Origin: VAUL01 sp964603155
GTDB lineage: Bacteria > Desulfobacterota > Desulfuromonadia > Desulfuromonadales > BM103
Length of the DNA stretch: 64,000 nt
Direction of reading: 5' to 3'
NCBI GenBank assembly: GCA_964603155.1
Contig: CAZRTZ010000004.1
Location: forward strand, 1 to 64,000
Positions 12,167 through 21,149 of the stretch are shown piece by piece. How positions within the stretch are numbered: position 1 is the first letter of the stretch; each line of letters begins with the position of its first letter. Both the position numbers and the translations under genes were made by a program. The notes below the pieces were generated by a model. It was not told where the DNA came from. It did no database searches and saw nothing but the letters and a program-made list of their open reading frames with translations.

Positions 12167-14685
12167 CTTCTGGCCTTGGTGCGTTTTGTCGCCGGAGCGG
12201 TCCAGGGGTCGTCCGGCCAGGGGTGTTTCGGGTAACGCCCGCGCATCTCCTTCTTGACTTCCGGATAGACACCATCCCAGAAACTGCGCAGATCACCGGT
12301 CACCGCCAGCGGCCGGCCAGCCGGTGAGAGCAGGTGTATCAGTACGCAGACCCTTCCTCCGGCGATACGGGGCGTCTCCGCGAGGCCGAACAGCTCCTGG
12401 AGCTTGACCGCCAGCACCGGCACCTCTCCCGCCGCGTAATCCAGGCGGATTTGCGAACCGCTCGGCACCGTCAGCCGTTCCGGAGCCAAGTGCTCGAGCT
12501 CCCGCGCCTGCCGCCCCAACCAGCTCTTGAACATCTGCTCCAGATCGAGACGCTGCAGATCGGCCTTGCTGCGCATTCCCCCCAACCACGGCACCAGCCA
12601 TTGGTCGAGGGCCGCCAGCAGCGCCGCGTCACTGACCTCGGGCCAGCCCTCAGCAGGCAGGGCCCGGTGCAGCAGGGCCAGGCGGGCGCGGAACTGACAG
12701 GCGGCCCTCGACCAATGGCTGGTGCCGTGGTTGGGGGGNNNNNNNNNNCAGGCAAGCAGCCCCAAACCGGCGCCGTGCAGCATGGCCAGCAGATGCGGCA
12801 GCGCCTCGGCATCGTCGAGTGCCACCGGGCGCTGCTGAAGCGTGACGGCCCCGAGTTGGCGCACTTCCCTGCCGACGACCCGGCCGAGAGTCTCATCCCA
12901 GAACACCTCGCGCCGCCAGAACAGCCGTGAAGCGAACAATTTTTCCAGTTCGTCCCTCTGCAGGACGCCGGCCAGGGTGATCTCCGCCTCACCGCCCGCC
13001 ATCCCGCGCAGTTCCGCGGCCACCAGCCACTCCGGACGCGGCACGGCGCTGCGTCCGCCAAGCCTGGCACCGCGGCCATTGGCCAGCAGGTAGCGGTCGC
13101 TGCCGGTATCGCGGCGCAGGCCGATGCGATCGGGGAACGCCGCGGCCAGCAGGCGGTTGATCTGTGGAGAAGGGCTGTCCGTTCCGGTCCGGGCAGCGAA
13201 TTGCTGCCGCCAGTAAGCGGCGACCCGGCGCACCGCATTCAGACGGGCCGGCTCGCCCGTACCACGCCGCAGACGCTCCAGACGCTCGGAGAGATCGCTG
13301 TCGGCAGGGTGCGATGGGCGCCAGTCGGGCGGGCAGAGATCCCGTTCGCCAAGCAGAGCGACCAGGTCGCATCCCAGCGAGGTCTGCCCGGCAGACTGCG
13401 CCGCCAGCAGCAGACAGCCCAGACGCGGGTGGAGGGGCAGTTCAGCGGCGTCCCGCCCCAGGGGCGTCACCCGGCCGCGCTCATCCAGCAAGCCGAGCAG
13501 TTGCAGCAGCTCGCGCGCACCGGCAAGCGCGCCGGCCGGCGGCGGATCAAGCCAGGGCAGTTCCTGCGGGTCATTCACCCCCCAGCGCGCCAGTTCCAGG
13601 GCCAAAGGCGTCAGGTCGGCCTGGCGAATCTCGGCGGGGGCCACCGGGAGAAGGCTGCCATGCGTCCCCTCGCTCCACAGCCGGTGACAGAGCCCGGGGC
13701 CGAGCCGCCCGGCCCGTCCGGCGCGCTGTTCGGCACTGGCCTTTGAAATGCGGGTCAACTCCAGGCGGGAGCTGCCACTCCCCGGTTCAAAGCGCGGGCG
13801 GCGCTCAAAGCCGCTGTCAACAACCGCCGAGATCCCCTCGATGGTCAGGCTGGTTTCGGCAATGTTGGTCGCCAGCACCACCCGCCGCCGGGGACCGGGG
13901 AGGATCGCCTGTTCCTGGGCGGCAAAGGGGAGTTCGCCGAACAGCGGCCGGACATCGGTCTCCTCAAGGTCAGCCAACAGTTCGGCGCAGCGGCGGATTT
14001 CCCCGGAACCGGGGAGGAAGGCCAGGATATCGCCGGCGCTGTCGTGCAGGGCCCGGCGCACGCCGGCGACAACCGTCGCCGCCAGAGGGCCGGCCGGATC
14101 GCGCGGCAGGTAGTCTACCGATACCGGGAAGCTGCGCCCGGCACTGCGGACGACCGGCACCCCGCCGAGCAAAGCGGCGACCGGCTCGGCGTCGAGGGTT
14201 GCCGACATCACCAGCAGACGCAGATCGGGGCGCAGGCCGCGCTGGCTGTCGCGGCACAGCGCGAGGGCCAGGTCGGCGTTGAGGCTGCGTTCGTGGAACT
14301 CGTCGAAAATGACCAGGCCGACTCCGCTCAGTTCCGGATCGGCCTGCAAACGGCGGGTGAGAATCCCCTCGGTGACAATCTCCAGGCGGGTGCGCCTGGA
14401 GACGCAACGTTCGAAACGAATGGCGTAACCGACCGTCTCCCCGGCTTCCTCACCGAGCAGACTGGCCATGTACCTGGCGGCGTTGGCCGCCGCCAGGCGG
14501 CGCGGTTCAAGCATCACCACCCGCTGGCCGTTGAGCCAGTGAGCATCGAGCAGGGCAAGCGGAACCCGGGTCGTCTTGCCGGAACCGGGCGGCGCGACCA
14601 GCACGGCGCCGCCGTGTCCGGCCAGAGCGGCGACCAGCTCAGGAAGGACGGTTTCGACCGGCAGAAAGGAGAATGTCCGATCCAT
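12163..14685 (-). CDS. hrpB: ATP-dependent helicase HrpB (interrupted by an assembly gap)
   Basis: A DEAH/DExH superfamily 2 helicase, about 840 codons as assembled. Visible motifs: Walker A (APPGSGKTTRVPLALL), DEFH box (IFDEFHERSLNADLAL), SATLD, and motif VI (QRAGRAGRLGPG). The C-terminal HrpB-specific region ends in the conserved RYPKHPWPDDP. The frame stays open across the 10 N at 12739-12748. However, residues encoded by 12700-12738 are an antisense copy of another part of the same gene and replace the expected segment after GLGLLA. The real protein is probably intact, and the break technical. Cellular role of HrpB is poorly known (RNA helicase, non-essential). Confidence 0.9.
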   Translation of the reverse strand: MDRTFSFLPVETVLPELVAALAGHGGAVLVAPPGSGKTTRVPLALLDAHWLNGQRVVMLEPRRLAAANAARYMASLLGEEAGETVGYAIRFERCVSRRTRLEIVTEGILTRRLQADPELSGVGLVIFDEFHERSLNADLALALCRDSQRGLRPDLRLLVMSATLDAEPVAALLGGVPVVRSAGRSFPVSVDYLPRDPAGPLAATVVAGVRRALHDSAGDILAFLPGSGEIRRCAELLADLEETDVRPLFGELPFAAQEQAILPGPRRRVVLATNIAETSLTIEGISAVVDSGFERRPRFEPGSGSSRLELTRISKASAEQRAGRAGRLGPGLCHRLWSEGTHGSLLPVAPAEIRQADLTPLALELARWGVNDPQELPWLDPPPAGALAGARELLQLLGLLDERGRVTPLGRDAAELPLHPRLGCLLLAAQSAGQTSLGCDLVALLGERDLCPPDWRPSHPADSDLSERLERLRRGTGEPARLNAVRRVAAYWRQQFAARTGTDSPSPQINRLLAAAFPDRIGLRRDTGSDRYLLANGRGARLGGRSAVPRPEWLVAAELRGMAGGEAEITLAGVLQRDELEKLFASRLFWRREVFWDETLGRVVGREVRQLGAVTLQQRPVALDDAEALPHLLAMLHGAGLGLLAXXXXPPNHGTSHWSRAACQFRARLALLHRALPAEGWPEVSDAALLAALDQWLVPWLGGMRSKADLQRLDLEQMFKSWLGRQARELEHLAPERLTVPSGSQIRLDYAAGEVPVLAVKLQELFGLAETPRIAGGRVCVLIHLLSPAGRPLAVTGDLRSFWDGVYPEVKKEMRGRYPKHPWPDDPWTAPATKRTKARS
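12700..12748. other. Fold-back artefact and 10-N gap inside hrpB
   Basis: Bases 12700-12738 are the exact reverse complement of 12578-12616 (39 of 39). They abut N at 12739-12748. An antisense copy of a gene inside itself, ending at a gap, marks a chimeric contig end. Confidence 0.85.
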
Positions 14686-14694
14686 CGCGCCGCA

Positions 14695-15864
14695 TCAACC
14701 GGCCATAGCCCGGAAACGCTCGACGGCTATCGGGATCTGTGCAGTGGGCAGATTGCCGAAGGCGAGGCGCAGATAGGAGCCCATCCCCGGGCCGAAGGCC
14801 TCGCCGGGAAGGCAGATCAGGTCGGCTTCCGACGCCAGGCGCCGGGCCGCATCCCACCCGGAAAGCTCCGGCCAGGGGTGGCGCACCCAGGCGAAGAAAG
14901 CTCCGCTCGCCACCCTCCGAAACGGATTGTCCGGCGTGTCGAACGCGGCGACGAAACGGTCGTGACGGGCCTGCATCATGGCGGCGTTGGCGGCAACCCA
15001 GCTGTCGAGCTGCTCGCAGCCAAGGCGTACGGCATGCTGGGTCAGGCGCGGCTGACAGACGGTCATGGTGTCCTGCAGCTTCAATGCCTGATGGATGACC
15101 CCGCTGCCGGCGACCAGGGCCCCGGCCCGGTAGCCGGTCAGGGCGAACGTCTTGCCGAAGGAGACGATCTGGATGAAGTGGTTCTGCCAACCTTTTCGGG
15201 CGAACAGCCCGTGCGGCGCCGCGGCGCCCGGCAGGAAGGCATGGTAGGTCTCGTCGAGGAGCAGGGCGATATCATGCCGGCAGGCCAGCTCGAAGAGTTC
15301 AGCGATGATCCCGGGGGGGATGACCGCGCCGGTAGGGTTGCTCGGCGTCACCAGCAGCAGGGCTCGGGTGCGCGGCGTGAGCAGAGATGCGATCACTGCC
15401 GGGTCGGGAAGTCCGCCGTTCGCTTCATTGAACGGCGCATAGACCGGGGTGATGCCAAGTGCGTCGAGCGCCATCGGGTGGTCGAAATACGCCGGCAACT
15501 GGACGATGACCTCGTCGCCGGCCCGGCACAGCGTCAGCAGGGCCAGCCAGAAAGCCTGGCTGGCGCCGATGGTCAGACAGACTTCGCCGGCGGCGGGTCC
15601 GACCCCGTAGCGGCGGCCGAGCCAAGCTGCTACCGCCGCCCGCACTTCGGGGAGTCCCTCGTCCGGTGAATAGCGCGCGGTCTGCGGATCATCGAGCAGC
15701 GGTTTGAGCTGCTCGATCAATTGCGGAGCGGGAGGGAAATCGGGCACAGCCTGACACAGGTCGATCAGCGGGCGCTCGGGTGGGAAGGTCCGCCCGGCGC
15801 CCCATGCCCTGACGGCACTGATCGGCGGGAAGGGGACCCTTTCAATAAGAGGAGAGAAATTCAT
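14695..15864 (-). CDS. Class I/II PLP-dependent aminotransferase
   Basis: 389 residues, fold-type I aminotransferase. Motifs: substrate-binding YSPDEGLPEVRAAVAAWL, GASQAFWLALL, the NPTG loop (VTPSNPTGAVIPP), the PLP-ring Asp/Tyr (LLLDETYHAFLP), the Schiff-base lysine (SFGKTFALTGYRAG) and the carboxylate-binding Arg (LRLAFG). The start at 15864 (MNFSPLIERVPF) has AAGGGG about 6 bases upstream; the longer open frame lacks this. Substrate not determinable; aromatic/aspartate-type activity is possible. It lies 9 bp upstream of hrpB on the same strand, probably co-transcribed. The 172 bp before it hold no recognisable gene. Confidence 0.85.
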   Translation of the reverse strand: MNFSPLIERVPFPPISAVRAWGAGRTFPPERPLIDLCQAVPDFPPAPQLIEQLKPLLDDPQTARYSPDEGLPEVRAAVAAWLGRRYGVGPAAGEVCLTIGASQAFWLALLTLCRAGDEVIVQLPAYFDHPMALDALGITPVYAPFNEANGGLPDPAVIASLLTPRTRALLLVTPSNPTGAVIPPGIIAELFELACRHDIALLLDETYHAFLPGAAAPHGLFARKGWQNHFIQIVSFGKTFALTGYRAGALVAGSGVIHQALKLQDTMTVCQPRLTQHAVRLGCEQLDSWVAANAAMMQARHDRFVAAFDTPDNPFRRVASGAFFAWVRHPWPELSGWDAARRLASEADLICLPGEAFGPGMGSYLRLAFGNLPTAQIPIAVERFRAMAG

Positions 15865-16036
15865 CGCAGCGGAACCCCTTCCGGGCAAGCGCGAGGGAGG
15901 TTTGCGGATGACGGGCCGGGAACCACCGAAGCCCATGAAACCACTGCCATCCCCGCATGCCGAAAAATTTCAGGCGGCAGAGCCGATCATCCAGATTTCG
16001 CGGTCCGCGAGGAGCAAACCCCGCGCGCGCCAAAAC

Positions 16037-17173
16037 TTAGGCCCGCCGGATAATCTCGACCAGCAACTCCGCCACCGTCACCATGTCATCGACCTTGACA
16101 CTCTCCTTGGGCGAGTGCACGTCGCACATGCCGGTGGCGAGGATGATCGTCTCGATGCCGTGGGCGTTGAAGATGTTGGCGTCCGAACCGCCGCCACCGA
16201 GTCGGATATCGAGTTGCTGGCCGGCCGCCCTCGCTGCTTCCAGCGCCAGGAGGGTGACCGGGGCGTCCTCGGCCACCGCCATGCGCCGGTAATCGGATTC
16301 GATATCGATGCGCAGTTGCGGCCGGACCGTCTCCATACCGATGCTGCGGGTCATCTGCTCGGCCGCGGCTTCAAAGCAGCTGACCATATGGGCGGTTTGG
16401 GCCTCGAGCTTGTCCGGATCGTGGCTGCGCGCCTCCCCTTCCAAAAAGACGCGCCCGGGGATGATGTTGCAGGCCACCCCGCCTTCGATTTTGCCGAAGT
16501 TGGCGGTGGTTTCGACATCGATCCGCCCCAGTCGCATCGAGGCCAGGGCCAGGGCGGCCGTCTGAATTGCCGACACCCCCTGTTCCGGGGCAACGCCGGC
16601 ATGAGCCTCGCGCCCGGTGATTTCGACCTTGAGGCGGTTGGCGCCCGGCGCCCGCAGCACCATGTGGCCGACCCCGGTGGAATCGAGGGCGAAGCCGTAG
16701 CGGGCCTTGAGCAGAGCGAAGTCGAGGTGCTTGGCGCCGACCAGGCCGATCTCTTCGGCAACGGTCACCACCACCTCTACCGGCCCGCGGGAAAATCCCT
16801 GCTCGCGGATGACTTCCAGCGCCTCAATCAGCTCGGCGATTCCGGCCTTGTCATCGGCACCGAGAATCGTCCCCGATGCGCTGGTAAAGACCCCGTCATT
16901 AAGGACCGGCACCACCTCACCACCGGGTTCTACGGTATCCATGTGCACCGACAGCAGCAGCGGATCACCATCCTTGCCGGCCGCCGGGAAACGGGCGATC
17001 AGGTTGCCGACTTCCCCGCCGGTTGCGGCAGCGGCCTGGTCGAACAGCACCTCGGCACCGAGTGCGGTCAAGCGTTCGGCCAGATAACGGGCGATCTTCC
17101 CCTCGCGCAGGGGCGGGCTGGTGATGGCCGCCAGGCGGGCGAATTCATCGGTCAGGCGTTGCCGGTTGATCAT
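16037..17173 (-). CDS. M20 family metallopeptidase (tripeptide-aminopeptidase-like)
   Basis: 378 residues. Zinc-ligand motifs of the M20/M28 clan are present: SVHMDTVEPG (His and the catalytic Asp), ILGADDKAGIAELIEAL (bridging Asp), VAEEIGLVGAKHLD (catalytic Glu-Glu) and a C-terminal DVHSPKESV His. The dimerisation 'lid' domain is visible (GREAHAGVAPEQGVSAIQTA). This arrangement matches PepT-like cytosolic peptidases; exact substrate uncertain. GTG/TTG starts upstream are possible, but ATG 17173 with GAGGA 9 bases upstream best fits the family. Divergent from the M23 gene at 17366. Confidence 0.88.
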   Translation of the reverse strand: MINRQRLTDEFARLAAITSPPLREGKIARYLAERLTALGAEVLFDQAAAATGGEVGNLIARFPAAGKDGDPLLLSVHMDTVEPGGEVVPVLNDGVFTSASGTILGADDKAGIAELIEALEVIREQGFSRGPVEVVVTVAEEIGLVGAKHLDFALLKARYGFALDSTGVGHMVLRAPGANRLKVEITGREAHAGVAPEQGVSAIQTAALALASMRLGRIDVETTANFGKIEGGVACNIIPGRVFLEGEARSHDPDKLEAQTAHMVSCFEAAAEQMTRSIGMETVRPQLRIDIESDYRRMAVAEDAPVTLLALEAARAAGQQLDIRLGGGGSDANIFNAHGIETIILATGMCDVHSPKESVKVDDMVTVAELLVEIIRRA

Positions 17174-17365
17174 GGTGGCATCCTCGGGAGCAGAGCTGAT
17201 CTCTTTTTCTAGCCCAGCGCACCCCGCCCTGGCAAGCGAAACCGCCCGGATTCGTCGCTGACCGTTCTCTGGACAAGGCCGCTTTCCCCCTGCTAGGATA
17301 AAAGCCCTCGCGCGGCAGGTAAAACGGCCCCGCGTTGCATACCCCCAGACAGAGATTACTTTCAC

Positions 17366-18664
17366 GTGGATTTCGACCCCTTACACCCGCGGCAGATTGT
17401 CCCGGACGAGCCGCCCAGGCGGCGACGCAAACTGTGGTGGGCAACCGCGGTCGGCGCTGCCCTCGGCCTGCTGTTGCTGATCGCGGGGCCGGCCATTTAC
17501 CAGGCACTGAACCCGCCGCCACCGCCGCCACCGCCAAAACCGGAGATTCGGCAGCGCGTCATCACGGGCTCGATCGTTCCCGGCGAAACGCTCAGCCTGC
17601 TGTTCGGCCGTTTCGTCCCGACCCAGGATGTCCACGGCCTGGTGGAAAAAGTCCGCCCCTACTTCAAGCCCAAGGATCTGTGCGCCGGCCAGTCCTATCA
17701 GGTCTGCCTGACCGAAGACCGGTTCGCGCGCTTCGCCTACGACATCAATCGCGATGAGCAGTTGATTATTACCCGTCAGGACAGCGGCTACGAGGTGCGG
17801 CGCACTCCGATCCCCTACGAAATCAAGGTCGAACGGGTGCGTGGCGTAATCAGCTCCAGCCTCTTCGAAACCGTCAACAGCATCGGCGAGGAAGACAGTC
17901 TGGCCCTGCTGCTGGCCGACATCTTCGCCTACGACGTCGACTTCATCCTCGACATCCGCGAGGGCGATTCGTTTCAGGCTCTGGTGGAAAAGCGCTACCG
18001 CGACGGCAAACCGGCCGGTTACGGCAAGCTTCTCGCCGCCGAATTTACCAACCAGGGGGAAACCTTTCAGGCCATCCTCTTCCGCGACGGCAGCCGGGCG
18101 GAGGCCTACTACGCACCCGACGGCAAGAGCCGCCGCCAGCAGTTCCTGCGCGCCCCCCTCGAATTCAGCCGCATCTCCTCCGGCTTCACCATGCGCCGCT
18201 TCCACCCGATCGCCAAGACCTGGCGTTCTCACCCCGCCATCGATTATGCTGCTCCGACCGGCACCCCGATCCGCAGCGTCGGCGACGGCACGGTCATTGC
18301 CAAGGGGTACAGCGACGGCAACGGCAACTACGTGAAGATCCGGCACAGCAACGGGTATGAGACCATGTACCTGCACATGAGCCGGCACGGCAGGATCAGC
18401 CAGGGCGGTCGTGTTGCCCAGGGGCAGGTGATCGGCTTTGTCGGCAGCACCGGCCTGGCCACCGGCCCGCACCTGTGCTTCCGCATGACCCGCAACAGCG
18501 CGCCGGTCAACCCTGGCAAGGTGCGCAGCATCGCGGCCGAGCCGATCTCACGGGGGAATCTGCCGGTCTTCACGGCTCAGGCGGCGACCATGCTGGCCCA
18601 GCTTTCCGACCGGACCCCCCGGGTGGCCGAAGCAGCCGCCCCGACCGGCCGCCGCACCAACTGA
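17366..18664 (+). CDS. M23 family peptidoglycan endopeptidase
   Basis: 432 residues from a GTG start: short cytoplasmic tail, one transmembrane helix (AVGAALGLLLLIAGPAIY), a run of prolines, an N-terminal domain of about 230 residues containing a LysM/OapA-like segment (GSIVPGETLSLLFG), and a C-terminal LytM domain. Zinc ligands HPAID and the YLHM histidine are present, but the usual HxH is PHLCF, so the third ligand is cysteine. This family (MepM-like) cuts cross-links in the cell wall during growth. It is followed 21 bp later by the MshEN protein gene. Confidence 0.88.
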   Translation: MDFDPLHPRQIVPDEPPRRRRKLWWATAVGAALGLLLLIAGPAIYQALNPPPPPPPPKPEIRQRVITGSIVPGETLSLLFGRFVPTQDVHGLVEKVRPYFKPKDLCAGQSYQVCLTEDRFARFAYDINRDEQLIITRQDSGYEVRRTPIPYEIKVERVRGVISSSLFETVNSIGEEDSLALLLADIFAYDVDFILDIREGDSFQALVEKRYRDGKPAGYGKLLAAEFTNQGETFQAILFRDGSRAEAYYAPDGKSRRQQFLRAPLEFSRISSGFTMRRFHPIAKTWRSHPAIDYAAPTGTPIRSVGDGTVIAKGYSDGNGNYVKIRHSNGYETMYLHMSRHGRISQGGRVAQGQVIGFVGSTGLATGPHLCFRMTRNSAPVNPGKVRSIAAEPISRGNLPVFTAQAATMLAQLSDRTPRVAEAAAPTGRRTN

Positions 18665-18685
18665 TATCTGACAACTGGAGAATTT

Positions 18686-19861
18686 ATGGTCCGAAAACTT
18701 GGCGAAATGCTGATTCACCAGAACCTGTTGACCCAGGCCCAACTGGAAGAGGCCCTCCAGGCCCAGGTGATTTTCGGCGGTAAACTTGGCACCATTCTCA
18801 TCGAAATGGGGCTGATCAGCGAAAAGACTCTCGGTGAAGCCCTGCGGCAGATGCTCGGTTTCCCCTGTGCCCGTGCCGAGGAGATGGAGAACATTCCGCG
18901 CAGCGTCATCGACATCGTCAGCGCGGAACTGGCCGAGAAGCACAAGGTCATCCCCCTGGCGGTTGCCGGGCGCAAGATGACTCTGGCCATGGCCAACCCC
19001 AAGGATATCCAGGCCATCGACGAGATCTCCTTCCGCACCGGGCACATCGTGCTGCCGGTGCTCGCCCTGGAGGTTCGCCTGTACTACGCTCTCGAGCAGT
19101 ACTACGGCATCAAGCGCCCGATGCGCTACATCGCCCCCCCGAAAAGCGTACGCGAGGAGCTTGATCAGCTGCATATCGTCAGGGATTCGGAGCGGGGGAA
19201 AACGACCCCGGCACCGCCGGAGGATGACGGCTATCTGAGCGAGCCCGGCTCGGAACAGATCCACCTTCCCGGCACAAAACCGCTCGCGGCACCGGCGGAA
19301 CCGACCCCGGTCGCGGAGCCGATCGCAAATGCGGCTGAAGAGCTGGAGGAGCTTGAGGAACTGGAAGATGTCCAGGTGACGCTCGCCGATACGGCCAGGA
19401 AGCTGGTGGCCGTCACCAACCGTGATGACGTGGCCGATGCCCTGATCGAATACCTTGGCGCGCATTACGCCCGGGCGGTGCTGTTCATGGTAGTCGCCGG
19501 CCAGGTCACCGGCTGGCGCGCGGTCAAGGATGGCCAGCCGATCCCGGCGATCGACCAGTTCCAGCTGCCTTTGACCGAGTCGTCGGTGCTCAAGACCGCC
19601 GTTGAGGGGAAAAGCTTCTTTCTCGGCCCGGTGCCGCCGAGCGGAGCCAATCTGGCGCTGACCACCCTGCTTGGCAAACCGGCGCCGACCACGGCGGTGA
19701 TGCTGCCGCTCTCCATGCTCGGACGCGTGGTGGGGCTGGTCTACGTCGACGACCCCAAAGTGGATATCGCCGCAGCCGTCGCCCCGCTCCAGCAGCTGGT
19801 GGCCAAGGCGCTGCTCTCCTTCGAGCTGTTGATCCTGCAGAACAAGATTCTCAGGACCTGA
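18686..19861 (+). CDS. MshEN-domain protein with C-terminal GAF-like domain
   Basis: 391 residues without an ATPase. The N-terminal ~150 residues match the MshEN/T2SSE-N module of GspE/PilB-type ATPases: LGEMLIHQNLLTQAQLEEALQ, then GGKLGTILIEMGLIS. This module binds cyclic di-GMP in several family members. A low-complexity acidic linker (about 170-230, ELEELEELEDV) leads to a C-terminal domain of about 150 residues that looks GAF-like (RAVLFMVVAGQVTGWRAV; VMLPLSMLGRVVGLVYVDD). GGAG sits just before the ATG. It shares a transcript with the M23 peptidase. A role as stand-alone c-di-GMP receptor is inference. Confidence 0.75.
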   Translation: MVRKLGEMLIHQNLLTQAQLEEALQAQVIFGGKLGTILIEMGLISEKTLGEALRQMLGFPCARAEEMENIPRSVIDIVSAELAEKHKVIPLAVAGRKMTLAMANPKDIQAIDEISFRTGHIVLPVLALEVRLYYALEQYYGIKRPMRYIAPPKSVREELDQLHIVRDSERGKTTPAPPEDDGYLSEPGSEQIHLPGTKPLAAPAEPTPVAEPIANAAEELEELEELEDVQVTLADTARKLVAVTNRDDVADALIEYLGAHYARAVLFMVVAGQVTGWRAVKDGQPIPAIDQFQLPLTESSVLKTAVEGKSFFLGPVPPSGANLALTTLLGKPAPTTAVMLPLSMLGRVVGLVYVDDPKVDIAAAVAPLQQLVAKALLSFELLILQNKILRT

Positions 19862-19892
19862 GGCAACAACCCGGCAGCGGTGCGAGGGGCCC

Positions 19893-20492
19893 GTGAATTA
19901 CCTGATGCATCTCTACCTTGCCGGCGCCGATCCCGAACTGCAACTGGGTGGCCTGATGGGGGATTTCGTCAAGGGGCCGCTCGGTGACCGCTACCCCCCC
20001 GGCATCCTGGCAGGGCTGCAACTGCATCGGCGCATCGACGCTTTCGCCGCAGCCAACGACCACTGCCGCATCAGCCGGCAGCGCCTGCAGCCACGCTTCG
20101 GACATACCCGCGCAGTGCTGGTCGATATCTTCTACGACCACTTCCTCGCCGTCCACTGGGAGGAATACCACCGGCAGCCCCTCTCGAATTTTGCCTGCGA
20201 AATTTACCAACTGCTCGACGACAACCGGCCGATTCTGCCAACCGGACTGGCGCGCATAGCACCGCGGATGCGGGACCTGGACTGGCTGACCTCCTACCGC
20301 GAACGTCGATCGGTGGGGACTGCGTTGCAGCGCATGGCGACCCGCCTCAGCCGGCCTACGGCCATGGGGGAAGGGGTGACGGAACTGGACCGCTGCGGAG
20401 AGAAACTGGAGGGCGATTTTCGCGGCTTCATGACCGCAGCCAAGGCCGCCGGTCTAAGCCTTTATAGAGCAATGCCGAGACACGGCGGTTAA
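19893..20492 (+). CDS. Acyl-carrier-protein phosphodiesterase family (AcpH/DUF479)
   Basis: 199 residues from a GTG start. The conserved opening MNYLMHLYLA, the motif LGGLMGDFVKGPL and the later DIFYDHFLAVHW are typical of the AcpH family, an HD-like fold that in E. coli removes 4'-phosphopantetheine from acyl carrier protein. Activity is not proven for family members outside enterics. The 3' end overlaps the convergent small exported protein gene by four bases. Confidence 0.82.
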   Translation: MNYLMHLYLAGADPELQLGGLMGDFVKGPLGDRYPPGILAGLQLHRRIDAFAAANDHCRISRQRLQPRFGHTRAVLVDIFYDHFLAVHWEEYHRQPLSNFACEIYQLLDDNRPILPTGLARIAPRMRDLDWLTSYRERRSVGTALQRMATRLSRPTAMGEGVTELDRCGEKLEGDFRGFMTAAKAAGLSLYRAMPRHGG

Positions 20493-20875
20493 AAATTGTA
20501 ACGGACCCCAACCATCACGTTCGGGGCCAAGCGGTCACCGGGGGAATTGTTGCGGGCAAAAGTCGTTTCGGACGTTTCCGGCACGGCGATACGATACTGC
20601 AGATCAACCATCACCTGCGGGTTGACGACATAGCCGCAGCCGTTGGTGAAATGGCAGGCCAGTATCCCCTTGCTGCTGTCATCCTCTTCAGGCGGGGTTT
20701 CGGCGACAGGGCGCGGCAGGTCGTAAAGCAGGGTCTGATCGCGACGCAGCCCTTTCAGGGATAGACCCTGGTCGTTGGCAAGCATGGCGACGCTGTCGTC
20801 GTTGGAGACTTCGGCCAAGGCCTGGCCTGCGATCAGCAGCATCAACGCGGCAGTCATGACGGTCAGTCGTTTCAT
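20489..20875 (-). CDS. Small exported protein of unknown function
   Basis: 128 residues from ATG 20875, which has a strong Shine-Dalgarno (AAGGAGAAG); the longer open frame does not. A signal peptide (MKRLTVMTAALMLLIAGQALA) is followed by a mature protein of about 107 residues with an acidic patch (PPEEDDSS), two nearby cysteines (ACHFTNGC) that could form a disulphide, and a C-terminus VMVGVRYNF ending in Phe, as in outer-membrane strands. Too short for a full barrel. I do not recognise the family. Confidence 0.65.
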   Translation of the reverse strand: MKRLTVMTAALMLLIAGQALAEVSNDDSVAMLANDQGLSLKGLRRDQTLLYDLPRPVAETPPEEDDSSKGILACHFTNGCGYVVNPQVMVDLQYRIAVPETSETTFARNNSPGDRLAPNVMVGVRYNF

Positions 20876-21149
20876 CGCGCTTCTCCTTTTCCCTGCGCGC
20901 TGCACTCTGACCTCCTCGTTCACCATCAAAAAAAACAACGACAAAGCAATTAGTTACACTTATCGTCAAAGCAAGCCGCATGCCAAACCGGCAACAAACC
21001 GGAAGCCCCGGTAATCATTCGGGTTGCTGGTCAGGCCGCTCCTGGCAAGCGGGAAAACTGGTGAAAAACCTCTTCAGCGGGACATCAGGATGTGGCGATT
21101 CAACCACATTGGCAAAGGGGTATAGCGAGAAAGGAACCCTTGGTCGGGC
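20876..21149. other. Intergenic region with no recognised gene
   Basis: About 270 bp between the small exported protein gene and the MarC-like remnant. Open frames here lack Shine-Dalgarno sites and family resemblance. No tRNA or riboswitch was recognised. Confidence 0.5.

Noticed and set aside
13164..14282. Long plus-strand open frame (372 codons) opposite hrpB
   Set aside because: Arg/Pro-rich shadow of a high-GC gene; no family resemblance, while hrpB on the other strand has all its motifs.
15902..17212. 436-codon plus-strand open frame opposite the M20 peptidase
   Set aside because: Composition (His/Asp/Gly-rich) is typical of an antisense frame; the minus strand encodes a complete peptidase.
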